This document shows positions 61,738-64,000 of a stretch of 64,000 nucleotides of DNA, in pieces; position 1 is the first letter of the stretch, and each line of letters opens with the position of its first letter. The stretch is from Duncaniella dubosii. Lineage in GTDB: Bacteria; Bacteroidota; Bacteroidia; Bacteroidales; Muribaculaceae. Position numbers and translations under genes: made by a program. The stretch lies in NCBI RefSeq assembly GCF_004803915.1, contig NZ_CP039396.1, forward strand, positions 1,550,001 through 1,614,000, written 5' to 3'. The notes under the pieces were generated by a model. That model did no database searches. It saw only the letters and a program-made list of their open reading frames with translations, and was not told the origin of the DNA.

Positions 61738-63045
61738 ATGAATACTTTTACACGTTTCATCGTTTTTTGTCCGGCCTTGGCTATCGTGCCTTCTGTATTC
61801 GGACAGACACATTCCCTCACTCCTGAGTATCAGGAAGTGACTATAGTTAACCCGCAGTCAGGAGTATCATCAGATACCACTGTCATCAATGTCTATAACA
61901 TATTCCTTGAGAATGCGCCTAAATCATTTAAAGTTCCGGGTGCGCCTCGGTTTGCAATCGAGGGTAAGGACAGGAAGTTTTATCTTGGCATCGGTGGAAC
62001 AGCCAAAGCCACTCTTTCGTATGATTGGGGTAATCCGATTGACAACGCCTACGATTTCACGACATCAGCCATACCTATGACACAACGTCCCGGAGACGGT
62101 GGTCTTGTGCAGGCAACGGCTGCGACGAGCGGTCTGTTTGTCAACTTCGTCGCAATGCCCGGTGATAAAAATCAGCTTGGAGTATATTTTAATTTCAATC
62201 TGACGGGTAATGGAAATGACTATGGCTTCAATCTCTGCTATGCCTATATAAAATATCGTGGCTTCACTGTCGGTTATGACTATAGCCTGTTCTCGGATAT
62301 GGCGGCCGCTCCACCGAGCATAGATAATGAAGGCCCTTGTGGATTCACGGCCATACCTAACGGAGTCATAGACTATCGCTATAATATCAATTCAAAATGG
62401 AGTGTGGCTATAGGCGCTGAGATGCCTATGGTCTCGGCCACAACCGGCGAGAATACTTATGTAGTGAATCAGCGTGTCCCTGACATACCCGCTTATGTGC
62501 AGTATTCGTGGGGTGGTGGCGAGAGCTGGCTTCGTTTCTCAGGTATAATGCGCAATATGCTTTATCGTGATGAGCTTTCCGGCAAAAACAGGGATCAGCT
62601 TGGCTGGGGAGTGAAAATGAGCGGAAGCGCTTCAGTCTCTCCATTTATAACGGCATATTATCAGGCTGCCTATGGAAAGGGTATTACAAGTTATTTTCAA
62701 GATTTGTATGAAGGAGGACTTGACATGGTTCCCTCAGGAGACGGCTCTCTGAAAGCTGTCAAGGCTTGGGGCGGTTATCTCGGTCTTCAGTACAACATAT
62801 CGCCAAAAGTATATGCGACAACTACCTACAGTCATGTGCGCAACTATGCCCGGGATTATTCCGGCGGTTCTACAGCGTGGAGCGGACAGTACAAGTATGC
62901 GCAATATGCGTTGGCAAATATAATGTGGAACATTACGCCACAGATTTCGACCGGTCTCGAATATATCTATGGCCGTCGTGTGGATATGGATGGCATGTCG
63001 CGTCACGACAACCGCATACAGACCATGCTTCAGGTTACATTCTGA
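61738..63045 (+). CDS. Outer-membrane porin (DcaP/OprO-like barrel)
   Basis: 435 residues. A Sec signal (MNTFTRFIVFCPALAIVPSVFG) is followed by an N-terminal segment and then a beta-barrel: FYLGIGGTAKATLSYDWGNP, FVNFVAMPGDKNQLGVYFN, GFTVGYDYSLFSDMAAAPPS, YRYNINSKWSVAIGAEMP, and a final strand QTMLQVTF ending in Phe, the usual barrel signal. This is a DcaP-like porin fold for small anions or organic acids. It is 64 nt after the MFS gene. Its place suggests a role in uptake or release of the substrate of the decarboxylase/antiporter system. The solute is unknown. Confidence 0.82.
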   Translation: MNTFTRFIVFCPALAIVPSVFGQTHSLTPEYQEVTIVNPQSGVSSDTTVINVYNIFLENAPKSFKVPGAPRFAIEGKDRKFYLGIGGTAKATLSYDWGNPIDNAYDFTTSAIPMTQRPGDGGLVQATAATSGLFVNFVAMPGDKNQLGVYFNFNLTGNGNDYGFNLCYAYIKYRGFTVGYDYSLFSDMAAAPPSIDNEGPCGFTAIPNGVIDYRYNINSKWSVAIGAEMPMVSATTGENTYVVNQRVPDIPAYVQYSWGGGESWLRFSGIMRNMLYRDELSGKNRDQLGWGVKMSGSASVSPFITAYYQAAYGKGITSYFQDLYEGGLDMVPSGDGSLKAVKAWGGYLGLQYNISPKVYATTTYSHVRNYARDYSGGSTAWSGQYKYAQYALANIMWNITPQISTGLEYIYGRRVDMDGMSRHDNRIQTMLQVTF

Positions 63046-63072
63046 CAGATAACTACAGTATGATAATTGGAA

Positions 63073-63114
63073 ACGGCTGTCAGCTCATGGAGTAGTCCTG
63101 ATGCTGACAGCCGT
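63073..63114. terminator. 12-bp hairpin between porin and DUF3256 gene
   Basis: ACGGCTGTCAGC (63073-63084) and GCTGACAGCCGT (63103-63114) are perfect complements with an 18-nt loop. It sits between convergent genes. The U-tract is poor on both sides. Confidence 0.55.
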
Positions 63115-63137
63115 GATGTTATCTTCCGTCTGATGGA

Positions 63138-63763
63138 TTATTTTTTTGCCTTGAATGCTTTCCCTGTCCATTCATATGTCAGTGACGGCATGAGGTCGGA
63201 CGAAATGTCGTCATAGAGAGCCTTGTCAAGAAGCTTGTCAAGATTATTTGTAAGGGTCAGAGTCGAGGTCGACGGGTCGATGCGGTAGGAGGCGAGCATG
63301 AAAGGCACCTGCATGGTCACGTCAGCCTCGTTCTTGCTTCCGCTTTCGGTCAGCCACTCTTTCCAGCCGGGTTTGGTAAAGTAGTTTTCAGTCGGCAGCG
63401 GATTCCAGTCAGTATCGTAGAATCTGATATCGGAATCCAGCCCGGGGTGGCGACAGTGCTGATCAAGGCGATAATGCGGCCCTTTGTCCCTTTCAGCTCC
63501 ACCAGTTGTATGGCTGATGAATCAGTCATTTTTACAGTGATTGATTCAGGGGTCATTTCAGTGATTGCCGAGCGTCCGTCAAGCTGGTTTTGAGAGGGAG
63601 TGGCCATACCGTTTTTGAAATAGTCGACCATGTCAAGACGGGTATTCCTGTCAAGCAATGGAAATATTTTCTGCGGTGCTGAGGTAAACAGGTCGGCTGC
63701 CGACTGTGCGCTCATTGTCAGCGATGCAGCCCCGATGGCGATGGCAAGGAGATATTTTTTCAT
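63138..63763 (-). pseudogene. DUF3256 family gene, broken by a one-base frameshift
   Basis: Two adjacent frames together make one DUF3256 protein of about 208 residues. The N-terminal part (signal MKKYLLAIAIGAASLTMSAQ, then FPLLDRNTRLDMVDYFKNG and LVELKGTKGRIIALISTVAT) runs from 63763. After TVATPG the sequence goes out of frame. The other frame resumes with LDSDIRFYDTDWNPLPTENY and continues to SLTYEWTGKAFKAKK with stop at 63138. The lost base lies in the CCCCGGG run near 63441-63447. DUF3256 proteins are small exported Bacteroidetes proteins of unknown function. It may be a real mutation or an assembly error. It lies 21 nt after the helicase gene. Confidence 0.82.
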
Positions 63764-63784
63764 TGTCGATATGTCTGTTAATTA

Positions 63785-64000
63785 TTACTTGTTACCCTTT
63801 TTGCCTTTGCGTTTATCTGCTATTTTGGAGTAGTCGCGGTCAGCGTCGGCGATTTCGCTGTGAATGCGTTTGCCATAGAAATCAGCACCAGTGAGCGCTC
63901 CGACTACTTTCCGGGCATCTGCCTTCTTCACATCAAAGAGCGAATAGGCCGGCAGTAGGTCTATGCGGCCTACGTCAACGCGCTTGCCGGTGACGAGCTT
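63785..64000 (-). CDS. DEAD-box RNA helicase, C-terminal DbpA-type RNA-binding domain (partial)
   Basis: 71 codons from the window edge to a TAA at 63785. KRVDVGRIDLLPAYSLFDVK, KVVGALTGADFYGKRIHSEI and a Lys/Gly tail ending in KGKKGNK are the DbpA RNA-binding domain seen at the end of many Bacteroidetes DEAD-box helicases. The helicase core lies beyond the window. It should unwind structured RNA, perhaps in ribosome assembly. It is transcribed into the broken DUF3256 gene. Confidence 0.85.
   Translation of the reverse strand, partial: KLVTGKRVDVGRIDLLPAYSLFDVKKADARKVVGALTGADFYGKRIHSEIADADRDYSKIADKRKGKKGNK

Noticed and set aside
1..64000. CRISPR arrays, tRNA or rRNA genes, insertion sequences, prophage
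   Set aside because: No regularly spaced repeats, no tRNA cloverleaf or rRNA sequence, no transposase or phage gene was seen on either strand.

Overview
The window looks like chromosome of a gut-type Bacteroidales bacterium, most probably of the Muribaculaceae or a close family (inference). The signs are lipoproteins with acidic residues after the lipidated cysteine, NigD-like, DUF1573, DUF3256 and DUF3575 proteins, fimbrillin (FimA/Mfa-like) operons, a BtuG-type vitamin B12 lipoprotein, PorX/PorW of type IX secretion, and upstream regions matching the Bacteroidetes promoter pattern TTTG-N18..21-TAnnTTTG. I see no insertion sequence, prophage, tRNA, rRNA or CRISPR array. Base composition and coding style are even throughout.

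Layout. 1-4.7 kb: end of a sugar O-acetyltransferase, a GNAT acetyltransferase, a 490-nt gap, then a small membrane protein, a PstS-like lipoprotein and a TPR protein, closed by a strong terminator. 4.8-10.8 kb: AMP-forming acyl ligase, hotdog thioesterase and dprA, then a nucleoside phosphorylase, an AlkZ-related protein and convergent gluQ. 11-13.6 kb: a NigD-like lipoprotein and an ECF sigma factor followed by a membrane protein with a C-terminal outer-membrane-barrel-like domain. 13.7-19.3 kb: a cobalamin-riboswitch-controlled btuB-btuG-btuF-btuC operon without an adjacent ATPase gene. 19.4-23.9 kb: DUF3737 protein, PatB/MalY-type C-S lyase, MATE exporter and a barrel protein. 24-30.2 kb: branched-chain amino acid operon ilvD-ilvB-ilvN-acyl-ACP thioesterase-ilvC. 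30.3-36.8 kb: a fimbrial operon (DUF3575, DUF5119, fimbrillin, giant tip-like lipoprotein) with an apparent internal terminator before the tip gene. 37-39.7 kb: two DUF1573 proteins and meaB. 39.8-42.9 kb: a His/Lys-rich small lipoprotein and a multidomain pectate-lyase-like enzyme. 43-45.3 kb: malic enzyme, set apart by two perfect hairpins. 45.4-48.2 kb: a second fimbrial pair, including a fimbrillin-like domain fused to leucine-rich repeats. 48.4-56.9 kb: SPOR lipoprotein, ilvA, then the chain porW-porX-tsaE-birA-trxA. 57-63 kb: a phosphatidylserine-decarboxylase-like enzyme, a GadC-like antiporter, an MFS carrier and a porin. 63.1-64 kb: a frameshifted DUF3256 gene and the end of a DEAD-box helicase.

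How the parts may work together. The btu operon captures B12 at the surface and carries it inward, and meaB protects B12-dependent methylmalonyl-CoA mutase. IlvA, 19 kb from the ilv operon and with its own promoter, supplies 2-oxobutyrate to the same pathway. The pectate lyase has a C-terminal domain of the type IX sorting style, and porW/porX lie in the same window. The most interesting unit is 57-63 kb: a pyruvoyl-type decarboxylase, with the long N-terminal region seen in PSD-like amino acid decarboxylases, next to an amino acid/amine-type antiporter. I read it as a possible decarboxylation-antiport system whose substrate is unknown.
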